Assembly (NCBI RefSeq): GCF_029946185.1
Contig: NZ_JAQSEA010000145.1
Span: 1 to 38,369, forward strand
Length of the DNA stretch: 38,369 nucleotides
Source: Prosthecobacter sp.
GTDB taxonomy: Bacteria > Verrucomicrobiota > Verrucomicrobiia > Verrucomicrobiales > Verrucomicrobiaceae
Direction of reading: 5' to 3'
The notes beneath the pieces were generated by a model, which worked only from the letters and a program-made list of their open reading frames with translations, searched no databases and was not told the origin of the DNA. Shown one piece after another: positions 14,985 to 22,439 of the stretch (positions are counted from its first letter, which is position 1; every line of letters begins with the position of its first letter). The position numbers and the translations under genes are program-made.

Positions 14985-15173
14985 ATGGCCCAGACATTCA
15001 GAACCTACCAGCCTTCCAAGCGCACGCGCAAGCAGCAGTTTGGTTTCCGCGCACGCACAGCGACCGCCAATGGTCGTGACATCCTGCGCCGTCGCCGTCG
15101 CGCCGGACGTAAGCGTCTCCTGCCAAAGGGCGTGGAAATCCACTTCAAGCGTCACACGCAGCAGCACACCTAA
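14985..15173 (+). CDS. rpmH: 50S ribosomal protein L34, C-terminally extended
   Basis: L34 is a small basic protein of the large ribosomal subunit. The recognisable core runs [20 protein letters not shown], then [21 protein letters not shown], matching the family throughout. The protein is 62 residues long, whereas L34 usually has about 44-47. The extra residues form a C-terminal tail, [17 protein letters not shown], with several histidines and basic residues. rnpA follows 24 bases downstream, the conserved bacterial order. Confidence 0.95.
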   Translation: MAQTFRTYQPSKRTRKQQFGFRARTATANGRDILRRRRRAGRKRLLPKGVEIHFKRHTQQHT

Positions 15174-15197
15174 TTTTGCTGCGGCGCGCTCCTCCTC

Positions 15198-15569
15198 ATG
15201 CGCCTTCCCTCAAACCTGCGGATGAAACTCGCGTGCGACTTCGCACGGGTGAAGACGCAGGGTAGCAGTCAGGCCGGAAAATTTCTGGTGCTGGGTGCTT
15301 TACGTGTGGAAGCGCTGGAGGAGTTCCAGTTTGGCCTCATCACCGGGGGCAAGCTCGGCAATGCCGTGGTAAGAAACCGCATCCGCCGTCTGCTGCGCGA
15401 GATCGTACGCGCACACCGTGCGGAGATCGCCCCGGGCTGGCAGATGGTGATCATCGCCCGCTGGCGTGCCCCCAAGGCCACGCTGGCAGAACTGGAATAT
15501 GACTGGCTGCGGCTGGCGCGGCGCATGAATCTGCTCACCCAGAAGCTCCCTGCCCCACCCGCTCCATGA
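15198..15569 (+). CDS. rnpA: Ribonuclease P protein component
   Basis: RnpA binds the catalytic RNase P RNA and helps it cut 5' leaders from pre-tRNAs. The 123-residue basic protein has the family signature [15 protein letters not shown] (the RNR motif), preceded by [21 protein letters not shown] and followed by [23 protein letters not shown] 15198 ([15 protein letters not shown]) is used; the internal Met in LRMKL (ATG 15222) is a possible alternative. The stop overlaps the yidD start (ATGA, 15566-15569), so both are translated from one message. Confidence 0.95.
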   Translation: MRLPSNLRMKLACDFARVKTQGSSQAGKFLVLGALRVEALEEFQFGLITGGKLGNAVVRNRIRRLLREIVRAHRAEIAPGWQMVIIARWRAPKATLAELEYDWLRLARRMNLLTQKLPAPPAP

Positions 15570-15808
15570 AATGGCTCATCCGAATTTTCATCCGCGGCTA
15601 TCAAGTGTTCATCTCCCCCGTCATTCACGCCATTGGCGGTCCCGGCTCCGGATGCCGCTTCACACCGACGTGCTCGGTGTATTTTCTGCAAGCCGTGGAG
15701 ACCCATGGCGTACTGCGCGGCTGCTGGATGGGCCTGTGCCGCATCGGCCGCTGCCAACCCTGGGGTGGAAACGGGCATGATCCGGTGCCTGGTAGAAATG
15801 CCGACTGA
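15566..15808 (+). CDS. yidD: Membrane protein insertion efficiency factor YidD
   Basis: YidD is a small membrane-associated protein that assists YidC-dependent insertion of inner-membrane proteins. The 80-residue product shows the family pattern: an amphipathic N-terminus [18 protein letters not shown], the cysteine-containing [19 protein letters not shown], and [11 protein letters not shown] near the end followed by GHDPVP. It overlaps rnpA by four bases and is followed 156 bases later by yidC. That gap contains no gene; it shows only short AT-rich and CATTCG-like runs and may hold a yidC promoter. Confidence 0.95.
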   Translation: MKWLIRIFIRGYQVFISPVIHAIGGPGSGCRFTPTCSVYFLQAVETHGVLRGCWMGLCRIGRCQPWGGNGHDPVPGRNAD

Positions 15809-15964
15809 GGAAACCGCATGACGAATTTCCTCAAACAGTGTAATCGCAGGTATGGGTGTCATTCGACATTCGTCGTTCTGTCATTGTTTGCACACCAACT
15901 GCCCGGGCCATTGCTGCGGGCAGCTTTTCTCAATTCTCTCCCTCTCACCCAAAGCTAAAATTTC

Positions 15965-17773
15965 ATGGACCGCAAAAGTTGGATCATCGTGACGCTCTGC
16001 GTCGCCCTCATGGGAGTGAACTGGCACTACATGCAGGAAAACCAGAAGCTGGCGCAGACCGAAGCGGCGCGCAAAAAGCAGGAGGAAATCGCCAAAAAGC
16101 CTGCTGAAACACCCACAGCGCCTACGGTAGCGGCCCCTGCGAACAGCGCGACATCTGCAGTGCCAGCGGCACCTGTGACTGCCGCACTGCCGGAAGAAAC
16201 CCACTCGCTTAAGGTGGGCACGGTGACGTTTGAGTTGACCTCGAAAGGCGGCGGCATCGCCCGCGCAATCTTGGCGGGTACGGATCAGGTGACGCTGAAC
16301 AAGAACGGCGCGGAAGCCATCGGCGCTCTGCGGCGTGAAGCGTCCGGAATGGATGCGACCTCCTACAAGCTGACGGCGAAGAGCGACAAGGGCGCGACTT
16401 TTGAAGGCACGACGGCGGAAGGCATCGTGGTGACCAAGGCCTACTCGCTGAGCGAGGGGGCGGAAGGTGATGAGCATCTCATCGATCTCAAGATCACCCT
16501 GAAGAACACCGGCACCGCGCAGCACCGCTCTGAGGAATACTACCTCTACGCCGGAGCCGCGAGCGCTCTGAAGCATGACGAAGGACGCTATGACGGCTTC
16601 TTCTGGAACAACGCCGGAGACACCGACCACGAGCTGTCGAACTACTTTGGCAAGGGCGTCTTCAGCGATGCGCCAGACGAGTACCGGCATTCCTTCAACG
16701 CACTGCGCTATGCAGGCGTGATGAGCCGCTTTTACACGCACATCATCACTCGTATGGCGGAGAAGGATGCATCGGGAAAGCTCTGGGCAGACCGGCGCAA
16801 ACTCGCGCAGCCCCTTGATGCCGCGAACGCTGGCAAGGCTGAAATCGAAGACTTCGCCTACGATGCCGTGATGGGCCTGCCGGTGGTGGATCTCGCACCG
16901 GGTGCCACGGTCACAGAAAGCTACCAGATTTACCTCGGTCCGAAGGAATACGACCGCCTGAGCAAGATCGGCCACCAGCGCAGCTACGCGATGTTTTACG
17001 GCTATTTCAAGATCGTCAGCATCGCGCTGTCGAAGGTTATGCGCTGGATGCACAACATCAGCGGAAGCTGGGGTCTGGCGGTCATTTTGCTGACGATTTT
17101 CGTACGCCTCTGCCTGTGGCCGATTCATGCGAAATCGACCATGACGATGAAGCGCATGGGGCTGCTGGGTCCGCTGATGAAGGAGCTGCAGGTGAAGTAT
17201 AAGGACAACCCGCAGCAGCAGCAGATGGAGACGATGAAGCTCTACAAGGAGTACGGCGTCAATCCTCTGGGCGGCTGCCTGCCGTTGTTCCTGCAGTTCC
17301 CCATTTTCATCGGTCTTTACAGCGTGCTGGAAGTGGCGGCGGAGCTGCGCGGCCAGTCCTTCTGGTGGGTGCGAGATCTGGCTGCTGCGGATACGCAGGG
17401 CTATTTCATGGGTTTCCCCGTGAACCCGCTGCCGATCATCATGGGCCTGACCATGGTGGCCCAGATGAAACTTACGCCGCAGCCTGCAACCGTGGACAAG
17501 ACGCAGCAGCGTATTTTCATGCTGATGCCGCTGTTCTTCCTGTGGATCAGCTATGATTTCGCTGCCGCCCTGGCCTTGTACTGGTCCACCCAGAACATTT
17601 TCAGCGTCTTCCAGACCTGGGTCATGAAGCTTTACATGCCTGAGCCGAAGCTGGAAAAGGCGGCGCTGAAGCCGGCTGCCAAAGCCGCGCCTGCCCAGAG
17701 TTCCTTCTTCAACGCCGGCGGGGACCAGAAGGACAAGAAAAAAGGCCCGAAACCACCCCGTTTGGGAGGCTAG
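15965..17773 (+). CDS. yidC: Membrane protein insertase YidC (Oxa1 family)
   Basis: YidC inserts and folds inner-membrane proteins, alone or with SecYEG. The 602-residue size matches the Gram-negative type with a large periplasmic domain. Residues about 4-22 form the first membrane helix (SWIIVTLCVALMGVNWHYM). A Pro/Ala/Thr-rich linker and the beta-rich periplasmic domain follow. The conserved C-terminal part has MRWMHNISGSWGLAVILLTIFVR, the charged loop with MKELQVKYKDNPQQQQMETMKLYKEYGVNPLGGCLP, and further helices ending near QNIFSVFQTWVMKLY. The tail is Lys/Pro-rich (DKKKGPKPPRLGG). It sits in the standard rpmH-rnpA-yidD-yidC-jag order. Confidence 0.97.
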   Translation: MDRKSWIIVTLCVALMGVNWHYMQENQKLAQTEAARKKQEEIAKKPAETPTAPTVAAPANSATSAVPAAPVTAALPEETHSLKVGTVTFELTSKGGGIARAILAGTDQVTLNKNGAEAIGALRREASGMDATSYKLTAKSDKGATFEGTTAEGIVVTKAYSLSEGAEGDEHLIDLKITLKNTGTAQHRSEEYYLYAGAASALKHDEGRYDGFFWNNAGDTDHELSNYFGKGVFSDAPDEYRHSFNALRYAGVMSRFYTHIITRMAEKDASGKLWADRRKLAQPLDAANAGKAEIEDFAYDAVMGLPVVDLAPGATVTESYQIYLGPKEYDRLSKIGHQRSYAMFYGYFKIVSIALSKVMRWMHNISGSWGLAVILLTIFVRLCLWPIHAKSTMTMKRMGLLGPLMKELQVKYKDNPQQQQMETMKLYKEYGVNPLGGCLPLFLQFPIFIGLYSVLEVAAELRGQSFWWVRDLAAADTQGYFMGFPVNPLPIIMGLTMVAQMKLTPQPATVDKTQQRIFMLMPLFFLWISYDFAAALALYWSTQNIFSVFQTWVMKLYMPEPKLEKAALKPAAKAAPAQSSFFNAGGDQKDKKKGPKPPRLGG

Positions 17774-17819
17774 AAGGGCGTGCTTTCCCCGTAATCAAGG
17801 CGGGAAGAATGCTGGTAGA

Positions 17820-18311
17820 ATGACGAATGAGTTCATCCCTTTGTCCCCGAGATCCATGACGCCGCTCGAACACTCACACCACATTCTTGACACCATGCTG
17901 GGCTATCTGGGCTTTGTAGTCCAGATCGAGGAGGACAACGGCCCGGACGGCCCCACGTTGCAGGTGCTGACGGATGATTCGGACGCGCTGATCGGCCGCC
18001 GGGGTGAAACGCTGGAAGACATCCAGTATCTGGTGAACCGCGTCCTGCAGCGCCACCTGAAGGATGCCCCGCGCGTCCGCGTGGACGTGGAATTTTACCG
18101 CTCCATGCGCGAGGACAAGATGGTGGCGCGGGCCAAGGAGCTGGGCGACCGCGTGCGCGCCACTGGTCAAAACGCTGACCTGCCGCCAATGAACAGCTAC
18201 TACCGGCGTCTGATTCACAACGTCTTCGTCAACGACCCCGAAGTCATGAGCGTGAGCTTGGACGGCAGCGCCCGGTTCAAGCGGATCGTGCTCAAGCGCC
18301 GTTCAAGCTAG
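17820..18311 (+). CDS. jag: Jag/KhpB-like KH-R3H RNA-binding protein
   Basis: The 163-residue protein has a KH-type domain with the GxxG loop in DALIGRRGETLEDIQYLVNRVL, followed by an R3H single-strand nucleic-acid-binding domain in PMNSYYRRLIHNVFVND (Arg and His of R-x3-H present). The N-terminal Jag domain of longer homologues is absent. Jag/KhpB proteins bind RNA and influence cell division and envelope synthesis in other bacteria. Its place 46 bases after yidC is the usual one. ATG 17820 is used; an internal ATG at 17856 (MTPLEHSHH) begins closer to the conserved domain and could be the true start. Confidence 0.9.
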   Translation: MTNEFIPLSPRSMTPLEHSHHILDTMLGYLGFVVQIEEDNGPDGPTLQVLTDDSDALIGRRGETLEDIQYLVNRVLQRHLKDAPRVRVDVEFYRSMREDKMVARAKELGDRVRATGQNADLPPMNSYYRRLIHNVFVNDPEVMSVSLDGSARFKRIVLKRRSS

Positions 18312-18451
18312 GGCAAGGCCCTTCCTTTGCATGGAGGAAAATGAGCTTCGTTCTTTACTCGGGGTGTGGTTTTGAGTTATTTCTTATAACTCGCGCAAAT
18401 TGCTGCGCGCCTGCACACCCTGCCCCCTTCTTCAAACAACCCCGTATTCCC

Positions 18452-20152
18452 ATGAAATTGAGCCGCTACCAGCCTGTCGTACTTGCCCTTGCCTGCAGCG
18501 TGGGATTTTTGCACGCCGATGTCGTGACCCTTAAGGACGGCAAAAAACTGGAAGGCAACATTCTTTCCGAGACGCCCACGTCGATCCGGATGAAGTATCA
18601 CCTGACGCCGAAGATCATGGATGAAAAGGACATCCTGCGCAGCGAGATCGCTGAAGGGGGCATCCTCAAGCAGAAGCCGGAAGAAGTGGAGATTATCGAA
18701 ATTCGGAAGGCCGTTCCGACCCCGGACCTGCTGTCGGCGGAAAAATACGAGCAGCTCATTCAGGACCGGCTGCGTCCTTTCGTGAACCGCTACCCCGGCA
18801 CGAAGGAAGCGGCTGAAGTGGAGGGCATGATCAAAGAGGTGCAGGAGGAAAAGGAAAAGGTCGTGGCCGGCGGCGCGAAGCTGGAAGGCAAATGGCTTAC
18901 CCGTGAAGAGGCGAAGGCAGAGGGTCTCAACATCAAGGCTTACGCGATCCGTGCGGCGATGCTGGAGAAAATACAGGCCAAGGACTTCTCCGGTGCGCTC
19001 AAGGAATTCGACAAACTCAACGACCCGAAAAGCGGCAATCCGGCCTCGGTTTATTATCCCAAGGCCGTCGCAGAGATTCTCGTCGTTCTGACATCGTACG
19101 ATAAGCAACTCGCGCAGATGACGCAGGACCAGCCCGCCTTGCAGAGGATCCGTGAGGAGAGTGTCAAGAGACTCATCGAGCCTGACCTGACGCGGATGAA
19201 CGACGCCGTTAAACGCGAAAAGGAGAACTGGCGGACCACCTTTGAATCGGAGCGGAAGTCGAGCAAATGGTTTACCCCATACAAATACGATCTGGAGAGC
19301 TTGAAGACGCTCAGCAAAACCGTCACCGAAACCAAGGACGCTCTGAGTGCTCTCGATTTAGGCTTGATCACCAAAGTGAACGAAGCCATCCAACGAATGC
19401 TTCGTGCGGATGCCAAGGCAGGCAAGGACAAGGCGGAACTTACCAAGATGGGTGAGGCCATCATTGAAGGTGAAGGCGTCGCAGGAAATGCTGATGGCCC
19501 CGTCAAAGAATTCTACCGCGAAGTCTTCACCAACTACCGCGCCCGTCATGCCTACTTTGCCCAGCAGGTGAACACGCCGCAGGGGCAGACGCAGCCTGCC
19601 GCCGCCGGTGCCGTCGGAGGCTCCTCGGCCATCGCTGGCTCGGCCGCACCTGGCATGGATGATAAAGTGGCGGCAGCACTCGCTGCAGCGAGTGGCAACC
19701 CAGCCCCCGCTAATGGTACGACGCCCCCTGCGGATGGTACGGCGCCGGGAGCCATGCCCGCGACACAACCCAACGGCTACCCTGCGCAGCAGGGTGGTGT
19801 GCCTCCGGGAGGCCAGCCGCAACAGCCTGGTTACGCGCAGCAGCCTCAACAGCCTGGCTATGGCCAGCCGCAGCAGCCTGGTTACGCGCAGCAGCCTCAA
19901 CAGCCTGGCTATGGCCAGCCGCAGCAGCCTGGTTACGCGCAGCAGCCTCAACAGCCCGGCTATGGCCAGCCGCAGCAGCCTGGTTACGCGCAGCAGCCGC
20001 AGCCCGGCTACGGCCAGCCTCAGGCCGGGGCGCCCATGCCTCCAGCTGAGGAAGAGGGCATGAGCATGATGACCATGATCCTCATCGGTATTGGCGTGGT
20101 CGTCCTTGTGCTCCTTCTCACCCTCCTTGGCGGCAAGAAGAAGAAAAAGTGA
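18452..20152 (+). CDS. PTPDL-type secreted protein with PQQPGY repeats and C-terminal membrane anchor
   Basis: I place the start at ATG 18452, where MKLSRYQPVVLALACSVGFLHA forms a signal peptide; the longer upstream frame lacks one. The mature N-terminus DVVTLKDGKKLEGNILSETPTSIRMKY resembles a small beta-barrel seen in Verrucomicrobial secreted proteins. It is followed by IRKAVPTPDLLSAEKYEQL, the PTPDL motif that names a Verrucomicrobial family. A long helical middle follows, then an Ala/Pro/Gly-rich linker, then 17-residue repeats (QQPGYAQQPQQPGYGQP). The C-terminal hydrophobic segment MTMILIGIGVVVLVLLLTLL ends in GGKKKKK, a tail anchor with cytoplasmic lysines. The protein is thus tethered with its bulk outside the cytoplasm. 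Function unknown. Confidence 0.8.
   Translation: MKLSRYQPVVLALACSVGFLHADVVTLKDGKKLEGNILSETPTSIRMKYHLTPKIMDEKDILRSEIAEGGILKQKPEEVEIIEIRKAVPTPDLLSAEKYEQLIQDRLRPFVNRYPGTKEAAEVEGMIKEVQEEKEKVVAGGAKLEGKWLTREEAKAEGLNIKAYAIRAAMLEKIQAKDFSGALKEFDKLNDPKSGNPASVYYPKAVAEILVVLTSYDKQLAQMTQDQPALQRIREESVKRLIEPDLTRMNDAVKREKENWRTTFESERKSSKWFTPYKYDLESLKTLSKTVTETKDALSALDLGLITKVNEAIQRMLRADAKAGKDKAELTKMGEAIIEGEGVAGNADGPVKEFYREVFTNYRARHAYFAQQVNTPQGQTQPAAAGAVGGSSAIAGSAAPGMDDKVAAALAAASGNPAPANGTTPPADGTAPGAMPATQPNGYPAQQGGVPPGGQPQQPGYAQQPQQPGYGQPQQPGYAQQPQQPGYGQPQQPGYAQQPQQPGYGQPQQPGYAQQPQPGYGQPQAGAPMPPAEEEGMSMMTMILIGIGVVVLVLLLTLLGGKKKKK
19820..20020 (+). repeat. 51-bp tandem repeat inside the PTPDL gene
   Basis: The unit starting cagcctggttacgcgcag recurs at 19823, 19874, 19925 and 19976, a spacing of exactly 51 bases (17 codons). 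There are three full copies and a shorter fourth that lacks six bases. Copies are almost identical at the DNA level, with a few silent changes in the last ones. Copy number could vary between strains without shifting the frame. Confidence 0.95.
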
Positions 20153-20248
20153 CCGCAGGCCCATGGGCTTGCTTCATCCTGCTCTGGGTTCGCAGAACCC
20201 AGGGTCGGTGAACGCTTTCTGCCGGGCGGCTGACGAAGACTCAGACCA

Positions 20249-20621
20249 TGATGCGTTGAAAACGGGTCTGTTTTCTCGTGCTGAGAATCTTCTCGGGGAG
20301 AGCGTCATGTGATGGCGGAGCCAAGGTGTGGCGGGGCTGGTTGCAGACGCTGCTGGTGGGCGTGGGATGCGGCGGAGCGCCCCATCTTCGCACTCCGTGC
20401 TACGAAGGGCAGGCTGGCTTTGCTTCCCGGATTGATGGTGGAGGAACCCAGGGAAGCACTCGCTAAAGCTTCCTCCTTCGCCCAAGCTACGGAGGACGAG
20501 CTGGCATCCCTGGGCTGTAATCCGCAGCCCATTCAGGGCTGGTGTGTGGCGGGACGAAGCGCCGAAAGAGGGCAAAAGGCCCTTACTAAGCGCCATGGAT
20601 TCAGACCCTTTTTCAACTGTG
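20249..20621. repeat. Dispersed structured repeat, copy B
   Basis: Same family and orientation as 9348-9654. The outer segments (to about 20378 and from about 20507) match closely; the centre is longer and different. The outer hairpin is kept with other bases: arms 20447-20454 (cccaggga) and 20507-20514 (tccctggg). Inside is another stem, tcctcc (20471-20476) with ggagga (20491-20496). A 1-base length difference near 20270 breaks any shared reading frame with copy A. The element starts about 100 bases past the PTPDL stop. Confidence 0.8.
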
Positions 20622-20988
20622 CGTTGTATTATCAGCGCCTGCTTTCGAATGTCTTGTTGTGTTCGGGAGCTGGCTGGCCTGCGAGAGCGGTAGCTGCGCT
20701 TCCTTGTTCGCTAAAAGCTACGACGGACAGGCTGTTCTTCGCAATGCGAGCGCAGTCCCTAGCGGGATTCGGGGTGGCTTCGCGGGCTTGGGCTGGAGAT
20801 ACAGCGTCTTCCAAAACTGATTTCCGGATAGCGGCGCATGGCCACGTGTCTGCCCAGCGCTGGTAGGGCTGGCTGTCCTCAGCCAGCTGCCATCGAAGCC
20901 TATGATCTGCGATCAAGAAACAGCCTGCTAAACGGAAATGAGTTTTGCAAACCGCTATAAGTTTTGAAATTCGCTAGATCACAATCAC
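20622..20988. other. Non-coding stretch downstream of repeat copy B
   Basis: Short open frames on both strands have no recognisable motifs and are judged spurious. A perfect 8-bp hairpin with a 4-base loop lies at 20868-20887 (gctggctg/cagccagc). The sequence is compositionally similar to the repeat and may be a decayed member of another repeat family. Confidence 0.4.
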
Positions 20989-21024
20989 AAAAAAAGGGAG
21001 GGCTTTGCGGCCCTCCCTTTTTTT
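20989..21024. terminator. Strong bidirectional intrinsic terminator
   Basis: A near-perfect 15-bp inverted repeat: seven A, gggaggg and c at 20989-21003 pair with g, ccctccc and seven T at 21010-21024, around a 6-base loop. It ends in a T-run on either strand. It sits 19 bases past the rplS stop (minus strand) and closes the non-coding region downstream of the PTPDL gene on the plus strand. Confidence 0.92.
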
Positions 21025-21043
21025 GAAAAACAAACGCGAAAAA

Positions 21044-21403
21044 TTAACGTTCGCTCTGGGCCAGTTCCTTGACGGACATGGCTTCCTTACCCTGGCGCTG
21101 GCGCAGGTAGTGAAGGCGGGCGCGACGCACTTTGCCGTTCTTGGTCACTTCGACCTTGGCCACTTTTGGGCTGTGCACGGGGAACACACGCTCCACGCCT
21201 TCTCCATAGGAGATTTTGCGGACGGTGAAGGCTTCGTTGATGCCGTAGCCTTTGCGGGCGATGACGATGCCAGCGAAGATCTGGATACGCTCTTTGTCAC
21301 CTTCGACGACTCGGGTGTGGACCTTGACGCTGTCACCCACGGTGAAAGCGGTGACTTCCTTTTTCAACTGCTCTTGATTGATCTTTTCGATGATGTTGCT
21401 CAT
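21044..21403 (-). CDS. rplS: 50S ribosomal protein L19
   Basis: L19 lies at the interface of the 30S and 50S subunits. The 119-residue product has normal length and the family pattern: [54 protein letters not shown] and [18 protein letters not shown] good Shine-Dalgarno-like AGGAG lies six to seven bases before its ATG on the minus strand. It is transcribed divergently from nadC, with about 133 bases between the starts, and has a strong terminator after it. The trmD and rpsP genes often found beside rplS are not present here. Confidence 0.97.
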   Translation of the reverse strand: MSNIIEKINQEQLKKEVTAFTVGDSVKVHTRVVEGDKERIQIFAGIVIARKGYGINEAFTVRKISYGEGVERVFPVHSPKVAKVEVTKNGKVRRARLHYLRQRQGKEAMSVKELAQSER

Positions 21404-21536
21404 GACACGCTCCTATGGCCACGCTACGCAAGGCCATGAATCAGTCAGGCCGGGGGCGAGGGGCGGGGAAGATGAAGAGTTTTTAAAATTTGGCAACCTG
21501 TTTTTCCCCGTACTGGAAACCTCCCCGGTACAGCCT

Positions 21537-22388
21537 ATGATCCGGCCACCCATGGAACCCTCTGTTTTAGCCCTGATCCGCGCCGCCATTGCCGAAGATG
21601 TCGGCACGGGAGACGTCACCTCCCTCTACTTTACGCCCGAAAATTCACGCTCCAGGACCGAGATCGTCGCGCGTGAGCCCGGCATTGTCTCCGGGGCTGA
21701 AATCGCCGTGGCCGTCTTCAAAGAAATCGACCCCACGCTCGAAGTGGAGGTCTGCATTCCGGATGGCAGTCCCTTTGTGCGCGGCAGCATCCTCATAAAA
21801 GCCGCCGGCAGCACCCGATCACTGCTCACTGCCGAGCGCACAGCGCTGAATTTCCTGCAGCGCCTCTGCGGTGTGGCGACCCAGACGCAGCGCTACGTGG
21901 AGGCCGTGAAGCCACACGCCGTGCAGGTCTGGGACACGCGGAAAACCACGCCCGGCTGGCGTCTGATCGAAAAAACTGCCGTGAAGCACGGCGGCGGCAC
22001 CAACCACCGCATGGGCCTGTACGACCACGCCATGGTGAAGGACAATCATCTGGCCGCCAACAGCGATCTGACCTCCCTGCAGACTGCCATTCACAAACTG
22101 CGCAGTGAGCGCCCAGGTGTGCGCGTGCAGCTCGAAGCTGACACGCTGGAGCAAGTGGCTGATTTCCTTACTCTCGAAGGGGTGGACATGCTGCTGCTGG
22201 ACAACATGGGCTGCGAAAAGCTGCGTGAAGCGGTGAAACTTGTGAACGGCAGGCTCTGGCTGGAAGCCAGCGGTGGCATCACGATTGACACCATCAAGGA
22301 TGTGGCGGCCACGGGTGTGAATGCGATTTCTGTGGGTGCGCTGACGCATTCCAGCCGTGCGCTGGATCTGGGGCTGGATTTGTATTGA
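21537..22388 (+). CDS. nadC: Nicotinate-nucleotide pyrophosphorylase (carboxylating)
   Basis: NadC converts quinolinate and PRPP to nicotinate mononucleotide, CO2 and pyrophosphate in de novo NAD synthesis. The roughly 283-residue product shows IAEDVGTGDVTS near the start, ERTALNFLQRLCGVAT, the catalytic and phosphate-binding WDTRKTTPGWRLIEKTAVKHGG with TNHRMGLYDHAMVKDNH, and the C-terminal LEASGGITIDTIKDVAATGVNAISVGALTHS. Starts at 21537 (MIRPPMEP) and 21552 (MEPSVLAL) are both possible; the frame further upstream runs antisense to rplS and is not family-like. nadA and nadB are not in the window. Confidence 0.96.
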   Translation: MIRPPMEPSVLALIRAAIAEDVGTGDVTSLYFTPENSRSRTEIVAREPGIVSGAEIAVAVFKEIDPTLEVEVCIPDGSPFVRGSILIKAAGSTRSLLTAERTALNFLQRLCGVATQTQRYVEAVKPHAVQVWDTRKTTPGWRLIEKTAVKHGGGTNHRMGLYDHAMVKDNHLAANSDLTSLQTAIHKLRSERPGVRVQLEADTLEQVADFLTLEGVDMLLLDNMGCEKLREAVKLVNGRLWLEASGGITIDTIKDVAATGVNAISVGALTHSSRALDLGLDLY

Positions 22389-22416
22389 GCGCTGTTTGGC
22401 GAGAAGCTAAGCGCTC
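22387..22416. terminator. Candidate hairpin between convergent nadC and the 522-aa gene
   Basis: Bases gagcgct (22387-22393) and agcgctc (22410-22416) form a perfect 7-bp stem with a 16-base loop, overlapping the nadC stop codon. No T-run follows, so its role as a terminator is uncertain. Confidence 0.3.
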
Positions 22417-22439
22417 CACAGAGTCGTGCGCGATCACCC

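Noticed and set aside
15881-17128. 415-codon open frame on the minus strand
   Set aside because: It lies antisense to yidC, whose motifs are clear; long antisense frames are common in high-GC DNA.
19820-20020. CRISPR-like spaced repeats
   Set aside because: The 51-bp units are contiguous, in frame and code for QQPGY repeats; there are no spacers and no cas genes.
20174-20596. 140-codon open frame on the minus strand over repeat copy B
   Set aside because: Same reason as copy A: shared segments are read in different frames in the two copies.
20632-20916. 94-codon open frame on the minus strand
   Set aside because: No motif, no ribosome-binding sequence, and composition like the surrounding repeat-rich non-coding DNA.
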